Positions 20,111-29,373 of a DNA stretch of 64,000 nucleotides are shown in pieces. A program made the position numbers and the translations under genes. This stretch comes from Lachancea dasiensis (Eukaryota; Ascomycota; Saccharomycetes; Saccharomycetales; Saccharomycetaceae): NCBI GenBank assembly GCA_900074725.1, contig LT598457.1, positions 124,001 through 188,000 on the forward strand, read 5' to 3'. How positions within the stretch are numbered: position 1 is the stretch's first letter; the number at the start of each line of letters is the position of its first letter. The notes under the pieces were generated by a model that did not search any database, was not told the DNA's origin, and saw only the letters and a program-made list of their open reading frames with translations.

Positions 20111-21503
20111 AAAGTGTCTAACCGACTATTCTCTACTGCCGACTGATAAGCAACTATATAATGATCAATGGGAACATTATGGGACCTGAAACTACTTCTA
20201 TCCCACAGCCTTTTATATCTTCGCGGTCTTCTAGTCCCAGCGACACGTTCTTAAGCTACTGCCACATCACGATTACAACCACTCAGCGAAAGTGCGGGTG
20301 GTAATTAATTAGTTGACCTGTTCTTGGCACTTAATTTCACGGCCAAGGACCCCTCTTGCCAACACATGTGGGCTCTGATATAGCGAACTGATTGATATAG
20401 CGAAACTAATTTCATTATGTATGCACCCAAGCCCAAGAATGTACAATTCGAAATCTCCGCCATGGCTGCTTCCCATCCTGTGCACTGCATACACCTTAGA
20501 AAAAGGTGCTCATTTCGAGAGGTCCGGCACTAAAATGTGACCATGAGAGGGAGAATTGGTAAACGAGACCCACATGCCTCCAGTCATATGCCGCATTTTC
20601 CTAAATTCCGTCGTAGACGAGGCCACAGCATTACCACGGTTGAATCATCTGCCAAGTGCCAAGACCAACCGTAAGTCTGCCTGGTTAGGCCACACAGTGA
20701 CTCGGGGCAACGACAGCATGGTAAATTACAAATCAAAGGTTACATTACAAGTTACACATTGAACTTAATAAAGTTGTTACTGCCAGTGGCGTGAGATTCA
20801 TGCTAGGGTCCTCGCCAAAATTGTAGTGCGCAGCAACGAGAAACACATGTGTAGCGAACATGTGTATGGTAGGTTGGAAAAGTGAACCTCACGAAAACAA
20901 TAAGCGAGGTCTAACGTGGAGCCCGCAACGTGGTTCGGTGTCGACGGCTGGAAAATGGTAACTACCGACAATTGTCGGGATAATTTACTCTTTTGGGCAA
21001 AAAAGAACCGATAGGTCGGCTGCTTCATTATTGAAGGGCCATGGTGGTAGCCCGAGCAATGCATGTGTGCCATGTCAGTTCATCAAAATGAGCCTTTGTT
21101 GATATTAGGAGGGCAGAGGGATGATTGGGATGTAAATTAGCGATGAGGTTTAATGACTCCTGGCGCTGTAATTGAAACTTGGACAGTAGTGCTGTAGGAA
21201 GATGGAAGCTGAAATAATTTGACCACTTTCGTACCACTTTGAATCAGGTTGTACAAGAGAAAAACTAGAAGGGTACGATTGCTATCGATCACACTAGCCA
21301 GGTATTCGGAATCTAGTTTCGAACTAAGAAGAGCATTTCGCCTTGCTTCGTTTGTTGCAGGGCATATGTAGAGAAGGCAAAATTATCTGGTATATAATCA
21401 CACTAACTCGCTAGGCAATGAAATGCGATCCTTGAGCCGCTCTTTAGATATGGGCGGATGTAGCTGAAGCTTATTCTAATGGAACTGGGCCTTCTGCTCT
21501 AAC
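20111..21503. other. Upstream region of the GIT1-like permease
   Basis: About 1.4 kb with no convincing gene. E-box-like sites (CACGTT near 20243, CACATG near 20362) lie upstream of the permease start and could be Pho4 or Ino2/4 targets. That is a guess from known GIT1 regulation by phosphate and inositol. Confidence 0.4.
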
Positions 21504-21929
21504 TCAAGCCATCTCGATCGTTTCGCACTCGTCGTCCGCATCGTCGATGAGTGCTATTAAAGAATTCCCCCACTTGCTGAATTGCCAAATATTGTATGGA
21601 TCAACTACGAGACAGTGAATCAAGCCTGCCTTGGTTAGAACGCTGCACGCGTAAAAGTGAGGCAGTTCACTTTCGGTGGTAAATAGAAACCAAAGGACCA
21701 CCGCATTAAGCACCCATTGGATAACCATGAAATCACGAGCGCTTGATATTCTTTCTGTGACATTTTCAGCACAGAGGGAGTCCGAGAAAGGGCAACGTTC
21801 ACCTTCGTGCATGTGAGCTTTTCTTACCGCATGTCCAAAGAAAGTGGTTGGCTTGTGGATGGAAAGGAAATAGTTGAATGCGGCGTAGTAGAGCAGAGAA
21901 AACTCCCCAACAATTTTTGAGGCCGCCAT
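21504..21929 (-). CDS. Hypothetical small multi-span membrane protein, 141 aa
   Basis: The ATG at 21929 opens a 141-codon frame with protein-like codon use. It has three or four hydrophobic segments (EFSLLYYAAFNYFL, MVIQWVLNAVVLWFLF, FYACSVLTKAGLIHCLV) and an acidic tail. The layout and an SSARDF motif before the central helix weakly recall the ergosterol scaffold Erg28 (148 aa, with LSARTF before a helix). I saw no extended match, and Erg28 assignment is only a suggestion. The nearest gene is the GIT1-like permease on the same strand. Confidence 0.5.
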   Translation of the reverse strand: MAASKIVGEFSLLYYAAFNYFLSIHKPTTFFGHAVRKAHMHEGERCPFSDSLCAENVTERISSARDFMVIQWVLNAVVLWFLFTTESELPHFYACSVLTKAGLIHCLVVDPYNIWQFSKWGNSLIALIDDADDECETIEMA

Positions 21930-22029
21930 TAGATTTTGGTATTCGTTGGTTTGAATCAGAGTAGGCCCGGCCAGAGTAGTCGAGGAAATCCCCTCTTTTA
22001 TGTCATTTACAACTGAGTGAAACTTTCCC

Positions 22030-22263
22030 CTAGAAAGGGCGGTCGTGCGCAGAATGGAAATGCATTTCTAATATATAACAAATTAATGAGTGCGAGGGCA
22101 GATAGTGTTTGAGTGCTGGGCCATAATCCACTTTGAAAGCGTCGTTGTTTGCAATGTCAAAACAATCTTGTGTTATGGCCATAGGCACGGGTGGAGACTT
22201 CGGGTCTTTGTCTGCTGTGACATACAACTGAAAGTACTTTGACCTCTGCCCAATAGCGGTCAT
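22030..22263 (-). CDS. Possible 77-aa ORF, unknown
   Basis: The frame starts with ATG at 22263 and ends with TAG. Composition is mixed and protein-like (a PKSPPVPMAITQDCFDI segment), with no recognised domain. It lies about 100 bp upstream of the 141-aa membrane-protein gene on the same strand. Upstream lies the tandem duplication. It may be a chance frame. Confidence 0.2.
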   Translation of the reverse strand: MTAIGQRSKYFQLYVTADKDPKSPPVPMAITQDCFDIANNDAFKVDYGPALKHYLPSHSLICYILEMHFHSAHDRPF

Positions 22264-22392
22264 CCTCTGGCCTGTGGGAGTGTATTTGTTTGTTTTCGTT
22301 TTTTTGTGTCACCAACGTCAGCGCAAGTTGCCGCTTGTCGTCCTCCAACGGTCGTTCACCAGAGTTCCAGATTCCGTATGCTTTGAGCGGAG

Positions 22393-22723
22393 CCTCAAAG
22401 TTTAGAACTGCTACATCCGCTTCCCTGACAATCGACTACCGACAGTGTTTGGTGTTCACCTACTGTAAGCGGTGGTAAAGGATATAATGCAATACTATAG
22501 CAGCGACCGTGGCATATACACGGGTCGCCGATCAAAATAAAATTTTATTAGGGTGGCATAACCACCTCAAGGTCTAGAACTGCTACATCCGCTTCCCTGA
22601 CAATCGACTACCGACAGTGTTTGGTGTTCACCTACTGTAAGCGGTGGTAAAGATTATAATGAAATACATACACGAGTCGCCGATCAAAATAAAAATCCAT
22701 TAGGGTGGCATAGCCACCTCAAA
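22393..22723. repeat. 172-bp imperfect tandem duplication
   Basis: Copy 1 spans 22393-22564. Copy 2 spans 22565-22716 and lacks about 20 bp present in copy 1. A few bases of a third copy follow. Outside the gap the copies are nearly identical. Each unit holds CACC-N10-GGTGG-like pairing around CACCTACTGTAAGCGGTGG, and closes with a perfect 5-bp hairpin GGTGG-CATAA-CCACC (CATAG loop in copy 2). There is no open frame through the unit and no LTR-like ends. Its function is unknown. Confidence 0.85.
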
Positions 22724-23890
22724 TCATATTCTTGGCATAGCGGATACCTCAGTGACACTTTGTCCCTGCCCAGTGGGTTTTTCTAAATTTTGCAATCACT
22801 TACTCAAGCCTCAGAGTGATCTCACAGCTGGTGTTATACGCGTCCAAGACCATTCCACAGGCTTGAACTAAGAACTCGAGTCACCCAAGCGGCTGGTGTC
22901 CCCAACGAAGTGTTAGGCTTACCACTCCCTCACACACGCACACACACTACTGTCCAGTACCACGTGAGCACTGTTTGTCAGGTGACCACGTTCGCCGCCA
23001 CTCGCTGCTTTTATGTGTGTGTCCATCTCCGCCCGCACTCGTCGGTGCCTGTCGGATTCCCGCCATGAGCTGTCACGGTCTCAGCTACCCCCGTGACTAT
23101 CACGTGACCCCGGTCCCGTTTCTTTTCCCGATGATGTCGTTTTGCTTCAAGCTTCCCATTCCCGTACTCCCTGTTGTACCTGCCCCTCGGCCCTTGCCGA
23201 TGTTACGGTCGTGCTCATGTGAAGGGGCCTCTCACAATCAGAGCCTATACTAGTTAGCTGTTCAGTTTTGCTTCTCCGGCCATCTCCTATGACGTGCTGA
23301 CGTCTAGATTCGTAATGGTTGTCTGAGTACCTGGAGTTCGCTGTGTACTCGTGAAGGTTGAGAAAAAAAGAAAAATCAACAATGGCATACAGAGACGATA
23401 CTCATATGTCGTGAGTGGCAACTACTCAATGGCTACCTAATGTCTAGTCGTTACAATACCCAGTTGACTCGGCCTTACAAAGTGTGCACAATTGTATCTG
23501 GTTTCGATGGGCTTCGATCCTACCCCAGCTGTTACTCAAATAGCACTCGTTTCTTGTGTGCAGGCGTGGTGGTATGAAAAATATATAAGAGCTGATCCAA
23601 ATGATCAAGTGGGTAGAAACTTGAGTAATGGAGCGGACACCAAATAGTGAACCTCTCGGATCTGCAAACCCCGCAGATACTAGAGGCAGATAGGCATTGT
23701 TGAAAGCTACAATCGATATCGCCGCTACGTCGCAGTTGTCGAAGCCCAAGAACCCCAGGACTATTATTTGTTGTTTAACCGTGCGGACACCCGTACTGTG
23801 AGGAAGAAGCGAGATATTCGTTGAGTCGCTTCATACGTCCAGAGTCCCGAACCCGCTAGAGCATCGCACCGATCCTGCTCTATAGTCCGG

Positions 23891-24409
23891 ATGTCCAACT
23901 TGTTTGAAGCCGCCCGCGAGCGGCTGAGCGGCTCCACCGCAAACGTGCCGGAAAGACTGAGGTCGTTTTCGGGCCAGGTTCCCACGTTGTCGCGGCTGGG
24001 GGCCACTGCAAACACCGTGCCAGTCAATAGCGATGGCGGCAGCAGCGGCAGTGTGAGCAGCGGCAGCTCGTCAGAAGCCGCTGGTAACGGCCTTGAAGGT
24101 GGTGAGAAAGTCAGCACCAGCCGGAGCTTTGCCTCTGGCACGGATATCAGCGCTGCGCACGCCCACAGGCTAGCTGCGGATGTCACCGTCGGCAATGGAA
24201 ACGTGGGAGGTGGCCGTGAACGGTTGACGGACCGCGCTGGGCCCGGCCACAGCAGAGCTGTTGGCCCAGCTAATGGAAGTGGTTCGGTTTCCGAGTCATC
24301 ACCTGGTCTGCTCACTTCAAACGAACGCGTCGTTCATCACCACAAGCGAGGTGAGTCTGACACGCTGGCAGCAATCGGAGCTACTTCCAGTAGTATCGAT
24401 CGAATTTAA
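23891..24409 (+). CDS. Gly/Ser-rich hydrophilic protein in the PAI3 position
   Basis: The ATG at 23891 opens 172 codons, about 14% Gly and rich in Ser, in unusually GC-rich DNA. The N-terminus (MSNLFEAARERLSG) aligns without gaps to residues 8-21 of the proteinase A inhibitor Pai3/IA3 (VSEIFQSSKEKLQG), the helix that blocks vacuolar protease Pep4. It also resembles the start of the hydrophilins Sip18 and Gre1 (MSN...KL.G). In S. cerevisiae PAI3 lies next to DDR48 in opposite orientation, exactly as here, with SIP18 next. The rest of the protein looks disordered, like a hydrophilin, and is far longer than Pai3 (68 aa). A stress-related inhibitor or hydrophilin is inferred from position and the N-terminus; homology is unproven. 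Confidence 0.55.
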   Translation: MSNLFEAARERLSGSTANVPERLRSFSGQVPTLSRLGATANTVPVNSDGGSSGSVSSGSSSEAAGNGLEGGEKVSTSRSFASGTDISAAHAHRLAADVTVGNGNVGGGRERLTDRAGPGHSRAVGPANGSGSVSESSPGLLTSNERVVHHHKRGESDTLAAIGATSSSIDRI

Positions 24410-24460
24410 CCGAGGTCGTTGATGTTTTTATACTTGAAACGCTTGTTGCATGTGTATAAC

Positions 24461-24632
24461 TGATTGGTCATAATTAGTTCAACAAGTGGACTGATTATTT
24501 GAGATATCAACTGTAGAAGTTAATGTCTTCATTTGGAAATGTTTCTTACCTATGTATTTACTTGATTGGTCATAACTAGTTCAGCATGTGGGGTGTTCTG
24601 AAAAATCAATTGTAGGAGTTGTAAGAGTCGTT
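24461..24632. repeat. Diverged 102-bp direct repeat at the 3' end of DDR48
   Basis: TGATTGGTCATAA(T/C)TAGTTCA begins at 24461 and again at 24563. Similarity continues downstream through ATCAA(C/T)TGTAG(A/G)AGTT. The second copy covers the DDR48 stop codon and last codons, so the terminal codons and 3' flank appear to have been duplicated and then diverged. Confidence 0.6.
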
Positions 24633-25936
24633 GTTACGGTTGGAATTGTCGTTGCGGCCGTAGGAGTCGTTTCCGTAGGAGTCGTTTCCGTAGGAGTCGT
24701 TTCCGTAGGAGTCGTTTCCGTAGGAGCTGTCGTTCTTCTTGCTACCATAGGAGTCGTTTCCATAAGAATCGTTTCCGTAGGAGCTGTCGTTCTTCTTACT
24801 ACCGTAGGAGTCGTTTCCATAAGAATCGTTTCCGTAGGAGCTGTCATTCTTCTTGCTTCCATAGGAGTCGTTTCCGTAAGAATCGTTTCCGTAAGAGCTG
24901 TCATTCTTCTTACTACCATAGGAGTCGTTTCCATAAGAATCGTTTCCGTAGGAGCTGTCGTTCTTCTTGCTACCGTACGAATCATCGCCATAAGAGCTGT
25001 CATTCTTCTTACTACCATAGGAGTCGTTTCCGTAGGAGCTGTCGTTCTTCTTGCTACCGTAGGAGTCGTTTCCGTAAGAATCGCTTCCGTAGGAGCTGTC
25101 ATTCTTCTTAGTACCATAGGAGTCGGTTTCCTACTAAGAATCGTTTCCTACTAGGAGCTGTCGTTCTTCTTGCTACCGTACGAATCATCGCCATAAGAGC
25201 TGTCATTCTTCTTACTACCATAGGAGTCGTTTCCGTAGGAGCTGTCGTTCTTCTTGCTACCGTAGGAGTCGTTTCCGTAAGAGCTGTCGTTCTTCTTGCT
25301 ACCGTAGGAGTCGTTTCCGTAAGAATCGTTTCCGTAGGAGCTGTCATTCTTCTTACTTCCGTAGGAATCGTTTCCGTAAGAATCGTCATTCTTCTTACTA
25401 CCGTACGAATCATCGCCATAAGAGCTGTCATTCTTCTTGCTTCCATAGGAGTCGTTTCCGTAAGAATCGTTTCCGTAGGAGCTGTCATTCTTCTTACTTC
25501 CGTAGGAGTCGTTTCCGTATGAATCGTCATTCTTCTTGCTTCCATAGGAGTCGTTTCCATAAGAGCTGTCGCTCTTCTTACTGCTCTTTCCGTAAGAATC
25601 GTCGTTTCCGTAAGAATCGTCATTCTTCTTACTTCCGTACGAATCGTTTCCGTAAGAATCGTCATTCTTCTTACTTCCGTACGAATCGTTTCCGTAAGAA
25701 TCGTCATTCTTCTTACTACCCTTATCGTCGTTGATCGACGTCTTCGAGAACTGGTTCCTCACACCAGATTCGAACTTGTCAAAATTGTCCTTGCCAACTT
25801 TGCCCTTGATTTGATTCATTCTGTCGTCCCCTAACATTCCCTCCGCCTTAGAGAGGAAGTCTGAATCACCTTTGGCATTGTCGCCAGAATTGGAGTTGTT
25901 GCTTGCTATGTCCTTCACTTTGTCAAGAAAGCCCAT
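24606..25936 (-). pseudogene. DDR48: Ddr48-like stress protein gene, interrupted by stops and frame shift
   Basis: The intact 5' frame (25151-25936, ATG at 25936) starts MGFLDKVKDIA and has the conserved AEGMLGDDRMNQ ... NQFSKTSIND block of Ddr48. SYGSKKND/SYGND repeats follow. Near residue 260 two TAG codons occur in tandem (25151-25153 and just below). From 25124 the same repeats resume in another frame and run open to a TGA at 24606-24608, with a natural-looking end (GRNDNSNRNNDSYNSYN). Between them, two CCGTA sites read CCTACTA on the plus strand and one extra base is present, a net +5 nt. Both halves together would encode about 440 residues, close to S. cerevisiae Ddr48 (430). It lies beside HOT1 as in S. 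cerevisiae. It may be a real truncation or an assembly error in a repeat. Confidence 0.8.
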
Positions 25937-26753
25937 TTTTAGTTTTGATTTCTGTGAATATACTCAGGATTGGTGAGATTTGGGAGGCTAGATTGATTGT
26001 GAAGCTTACAGAGTTGCCGTACTTATACGTCCCCGAATTTGAATTACGCAAACGTGGCTCTTTGGTTCGTGGCATAATATCTCACTCTTAGAATCTCAGT
26101 GTTCCTATTCGTTCGTCGCATTAGATTTCCATGACAACTAAAAGCCAAGCCCTGTGCCACTGTTCAGATAAGTCCGCGAAAAACGTGAGAAAAGGGACAC
26201 AACACTATAAAGTGGACATTCCCACCCAAGAGACTACAGAAGCGAACACGAGCCGTTGAGTCGCAATTGCTAATACGGGGCATTATCTGTCCCCTTGAGT
26301 TTGCTCGCTACTGATTTTCAGAGCAACAGGTAAGAGCCCGTAGTATGCGAATTCTTGTTAGTGTAACTAACTGGTGGGTAAATTCAAAGCCACAGCCACC
26401 CTTAACAAGATAATTTTACGAACTTTGATTTATGACAGGAACAAGATGTAGTAGCTCTCCCTTTTTTTTCAGCTGATCGACGGACGAACATCAGCTTCGT
26501 CAAAGAATCAAAAAATATACCATGCTGTTATGAAAACGACCTGCGCACACCGTTAAGCTCTAGAGCATGCAAGCACGGTTGGCATGTGAGTAATGGCGGA
26601 GGGTTGAAAGTTAAATCTGTTTGCAGTTGAGTCTACTCAAATATGCCTTTGAGACTTGCGGCTCCTACTTAATATTAATGTTGAAGAAATAAACATTCGA
26701 ATGTTATTAGAATTCCGCGCATATTAACATACATACCCGTAGGGAAAAACAAG
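25937..26753 (-). promoter_or_regulatory. DDR48: DDR48 upstream region with TATA and stress element
   Basis: On the coding (minus) strand a TATAAG box lies at about 26024-26029, some 90 bp before the ATG. An AGGGG stress element (CCCCT on the plus strand, 26291-26295) lies about 355 bp upstream. This suits Msn2/4 control, which is known for DDR48 in S. cerevisiae. The far part is the 3' flank of HOT1. No other gene is seen in this 800-bp interval. Confidence 0.5.
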
Positions 26754-28835
26754 TCAGATCCCGCTCAGGCTCTGTTGTAACCATCCAATGGTGCGCTTCT
26801 TCACTTCCCCTTGCTCGTTCCTGTAGACACGCCTCTTTTCCAACAAATCTATCATTTCATCTGAGGTGTGCCCTCGCTTCATGCCGTTGATGATGAATTT
26901 ATATAAGCGTTTGCGCCTTGCAAATGTTTTGACATTTTTTTTCACCCGCCACTTGTTCCCGTAAGCTTCTTCCAGAAACTTAACCGACGGATTTCCATCT
27001 ATTCCCTCTGTGTATTCTTTCCAAATGGCCCTCACATTGGCAGGGGCTTTGAGTAGCGTGTAATCCAGATCCCTGTCGCGTGTGCTTGAGCTGTGTCTGA
27101 CTTTCCCGGTGCCGAGACTTGTCCTGTGTGTATTTCGATTCTGGCTCTTGGAGATCGGTAGCTGGCGCAGCGTCTTGTGGCTGCTCGATCTAGTCATGCC
27201 CTGGCTCACCGGTTCCAGAAAATTGCTGTATTCAGTATCGTAATTGATCTGATGTGTTTCGTTCGCGGAGCCGTGAGCGTATTCACGACGAAACGAGTGT
27301 GAATCGGATTCCTCGGTGTTATGGCCTTCATCATCTTCTTGATATCCGTCTTCGTCATCATCCGACGAGTCTGTCTCGATACTACGCTCAGAACCTACCC
27401 GTATGTCTATACTTCGCGGGCGAGCCTTAAAGCTCGAGTTTCCAGCCTCTAGCACAGATGGCTGCAGCCCACTCCTCCCAGATAGAGCACCCTTTTCTAG
27501 AGTCATGTTAGGTAAGCTCATGGAGCCAACTCCTCCTAGTGGTGAAAATGTTTGGTTGGCATCAAGAGACCCTGTCAGGTCATTGTTTGAGGTGGTGTTG
27601 GCCCTGCGACGTTTGATCCCGTTCGGATTCAACTTGAATAGTTGGGCTTGCAGCGGTTGGGGGATGCTTGTACCTAGAGAGGCAGCTACGCTCGACTGTT
27701 GCTGAGATTTCTGTGCTTGATGTGTTTGATATGCTAGTTTGGTTTGTGGCTGCTGTGCTAGTTGGGTATGTGGGGGAGCAGCTTCGCTACGATTGCTCTC
27801 ATGCTTCGAAGCCCCGCCGTCAGATTCGCTCAAGGAAGAACGCTGGCGTTTGTACTTCTGAGTGTTCTTGGAATTCACTTTCTTCAGGTAGTTGGAACTC
27901 ACGTTGGTAATGGAATTTAGTAGATCAGTGACAAATCCATCTTTTTCATTGTCATCTGGGTTCTCCAGGACCGGAATGCTGTGGTTAACCTGGCGAACCT
28001 CGCTCAAAATGCTGGTCAAAAACCTTTCACTTTGTAATCGCAGGTGCTGGATTGTAGTTTCTTGATCCGTTATCTTGCTGCAAAGTTTGTTGAACATTTC
28101 TTCCATGGCTATCATGCGCGCGCTTACCTCGTCCATGCGTTGGCACAATTGCACGCTGGACGTGGTCGAATTCGAAGCTCCAGAAACCAGTCCGGGGCCG
28201 CTCGCCACCTGAGGAACAATGCCAAAATGCGCCGGTGAGTTTGAGCTGTTCGTATTTCGCGTAGCGGAGTTAGATATAGTAGCCGCGCCCGTATATGCTG
28301 AAGCCCTGTCGTTTCCAAGCGGCGTAACATGGCTTTCAACCGTAGGATGGCTGCTTGTGTTTGAACCGAGATTTGATGGCGTGTCAGTAGCCTCCAAAAT
28401 ATCCACCAGCGTTGGGGCCCCTACTACTGTATTTCTGGATGCACTGTTGAGCTTGGTAGCATTATGCGGCCCTTGAACGTGGCTACTAGCTCCCTCATGA
28501 CCTGTGGTACCGCCAGAAGTGCCAGTTGGCAAACCTAGGCTTCCCAGACTAAGATTGAGCGCATCATTTTCTGAGAGAGTGGTCCTCACGCCCCCAACTC
28601 CGTTGGCTTTCGACATGACCGGGATCAGATTTGGCATGATTACACTGGTGGAATCAACTCGTGGACTATTGGATGGCTTTATTCTACAGTGTAAATTTAG
28701 CGGTTGCGTATTACGTAGGTAATGACTCTCACCTATTTCGGCACAACAAGCTAAAACCTTAAGGTTACGAGATAAGGACGTGGTTTGGATCAGCAGTAGC
28801 TTCGAAAAATCCTCTTGAAGATGTTCAATGTTCAT
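26754..28835 (-). CDS. HOT1: Hot1-like osmostress transcription factor (GCR1_C domain)
   Basis: Hot1 works with the MAP kinase Hog1 to induce glycerol genes under osmotic stress. The last 100 residues are a GCR1_C/Hot1-type DNA-binding domain (NVRAIWKEYTEGIDGNPS, KFLEEAYGNKWR, then RRKRLYKFIINGM). Upstream is a long Ser/Asn/Thr-rich region, a short coiled coil (around RMDEVSARMIAMEEMF) and an acidic stretch (DSSDDDEDGYQEDDE). The S. cerevisiae protein is 719 aa and this frame is 693. The first ATG at 28835 adds a Leu- and Cys-rich 66-residue leader unlike the rest; the true start may be the Met at 28637 (MPNLIPVMSK). Its position next to DDR48 matches HOT1 (YMR172W) better than its relative MSN1. 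Confidence 0.88.
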   Translation of the reverse strand: MNIEHLQEDFSKLLLIQTTSLSRNLKVLACCAEIGESHYLRNTQPLNLHCRIKPSNSPRVDSTSVIMPNLIPVMSKANGVGGVRTTLSENDALNLSLGSLGLPTGTSGGTTGHEGASSHVQGPHNATKLNSASRNTVVGAPTLVDILEATDTPSNLGSNTSSHPTVESHVTPLGNDRASAYTGAATISNSATRNTNSSNSPAHFGIVPQVASGPGLVSGASNSTTSSVQLCQRMDEVSARMIAMEEMFNKLCSKITDQETTIQHLRLQSERFLTSILSEVRQVNHSIPVLENPDDNEKDGFVTDLLNSITNVSSNYLKKVNSKNTQKYKRQRSSLSESDGGASKHESNRSEAAPPHTQLAQQPQTKLAYQTHQAQKSQQQSSVAASLGTSIPQPLQAQLFKLNPNGIKRRRANTTSNNDLTGSLDANQTFSPLGGVGSMSLPNMTLEKGALSGRSGLQPSVLEAGNSSFKARPRSIDIRVGSERSIETDSSDDDEDGYQEDDEGHNTEESDSHSFRREYAHGSANETHQINYDTEYSNFLEPVSQGMTRSSSHKTLRQLPISKSQNRNTHRTSLGTGKVRHSSSTRDRDLDYTLLKAPANVRAIWKEYTEGIDGNPSVKFLEEAYGNKWRVKKNVKTFARRKRLYKFIINGMKRGHTSDEMIDLLEKRRVYRNEQGEVKKRTIGWLQQSLSGI

Positions 28836-28911
28836 GCTGTTGCATTTTTCTGCTTACGTTTCGGGCCGCACTTGAAAGCTTCCAATGGTCAATGCTAGCT
28901 TGAAAAGTCAG

Positions 28912-29317
28912 TCAGTCAGTCTTAAGCTCGTTTAGAAACAAATTCCGGGCTTTGAATTGTACAGAGACTAAGTCCCTGTCAGTAGATTCGGTTTTGCAGC
29001 TCTCTTTTTTTTGTTTTCTCAGTTCACAGCCCTCGCATTTTGTTTTATTAGCGAGAGATATTAACGCATGACCTGTCTTCCAATAATCTCCTGCTGTTAA
29101 TAATTGACCTAGTTTGAGTTCTGCTTCTTTGAAGGCCTTCATAGTACGGAAATCAATCGTTTGCTGTGCAGCACAATTATCTGTCAGAATATGACAGTTC
29201 GCCACAAAGTGATCTAAAACCTCTGAGAAATCAAATTACCCTAAAATTCATATTGAAATAGTCATTGCAAGCAAACAGTTGAGGTACGATCATCTCTTTT
29301 GGCTGTTTGGTACGCAT
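28912..29317 (-). pseudogene. Split small gene: two frames related by an apparent +1 shift at UGA
   Basis: An ATG at 29317 opens 28 codons (MRTKQPKEMIVPQL...) ending in ATT-TGA at 29233-29231. Moving one base on, the frame GAT-TTC-TCA continues open for about 106 codons to a TGA at 28912. It contains a charged helix (KAFKEAELKLGQLL) and a Cys cluster (CEGCELRKQKKESC). Read through, the product would be near 135 aa. The ATG lies only 56 bp from the divergent FMP40 start. I do not recognise the protein. No yeast donor or branch-point pair fits an intron here. It could be a programmed +1 frameshift gene, a sequencing error, a young pseudogene or chance. Confidence 0.4.
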
Positions 29318-29373
29318 GGTATTCCAAGCAAACCACAAGTCAATTAAATAGCTCTATATCATTTTCCTGAAAG

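Larger units (their letters stand above)
21930..23890. other. Gene-poor region with tandem duplication and promoter-like DNA
   Basis: Nearly 2 kb without a secure gene. It holds a 77-codon ATG frame on the minus strand (22030-22263) of uncertain reality, the 172-bp tandem duplication at 22393-22723, a short CA-rich run near 22932-22948, and a GC-rich stretch at 22960-23250. That stretch contains CACGTG at 22961-22966 and TCACGTGACC near 23100, plus CCCCT/AGGGG cores. A TATATAAG lies near 23582, about 300 bp upstream of the 23891 gene. Confidence 0.5.

Noticed and set aside
22975-23253. 92-codon plus-strand frame in GC-rich DNA
   Set aside because: It starts with TTG and is Pro/Cys-rich, as random GC-rich sequence would be. 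The region looks like promoter DNA.
23444-23749. 101-codon minus-strand frame
   Set aside because: It starts with TTG and has mixed low-complexity composition. No homologue recognised.
23764-24315. 183-codon minus-strand frame opposite the 23891 gene
   Set aside because: It is a shadow of the GC-rich plus-strand gene, rich in Pro/Leu/Ser as expected from antisense, with no family match.
24588-25154. Plus-strand frame of 188 codons rich in Val/Gly, and minus-strand Thr-rich frames over DDR48
   Set aside because: These are shadow frames created by the 15-bp DDR48 repeat unit read in other phases.
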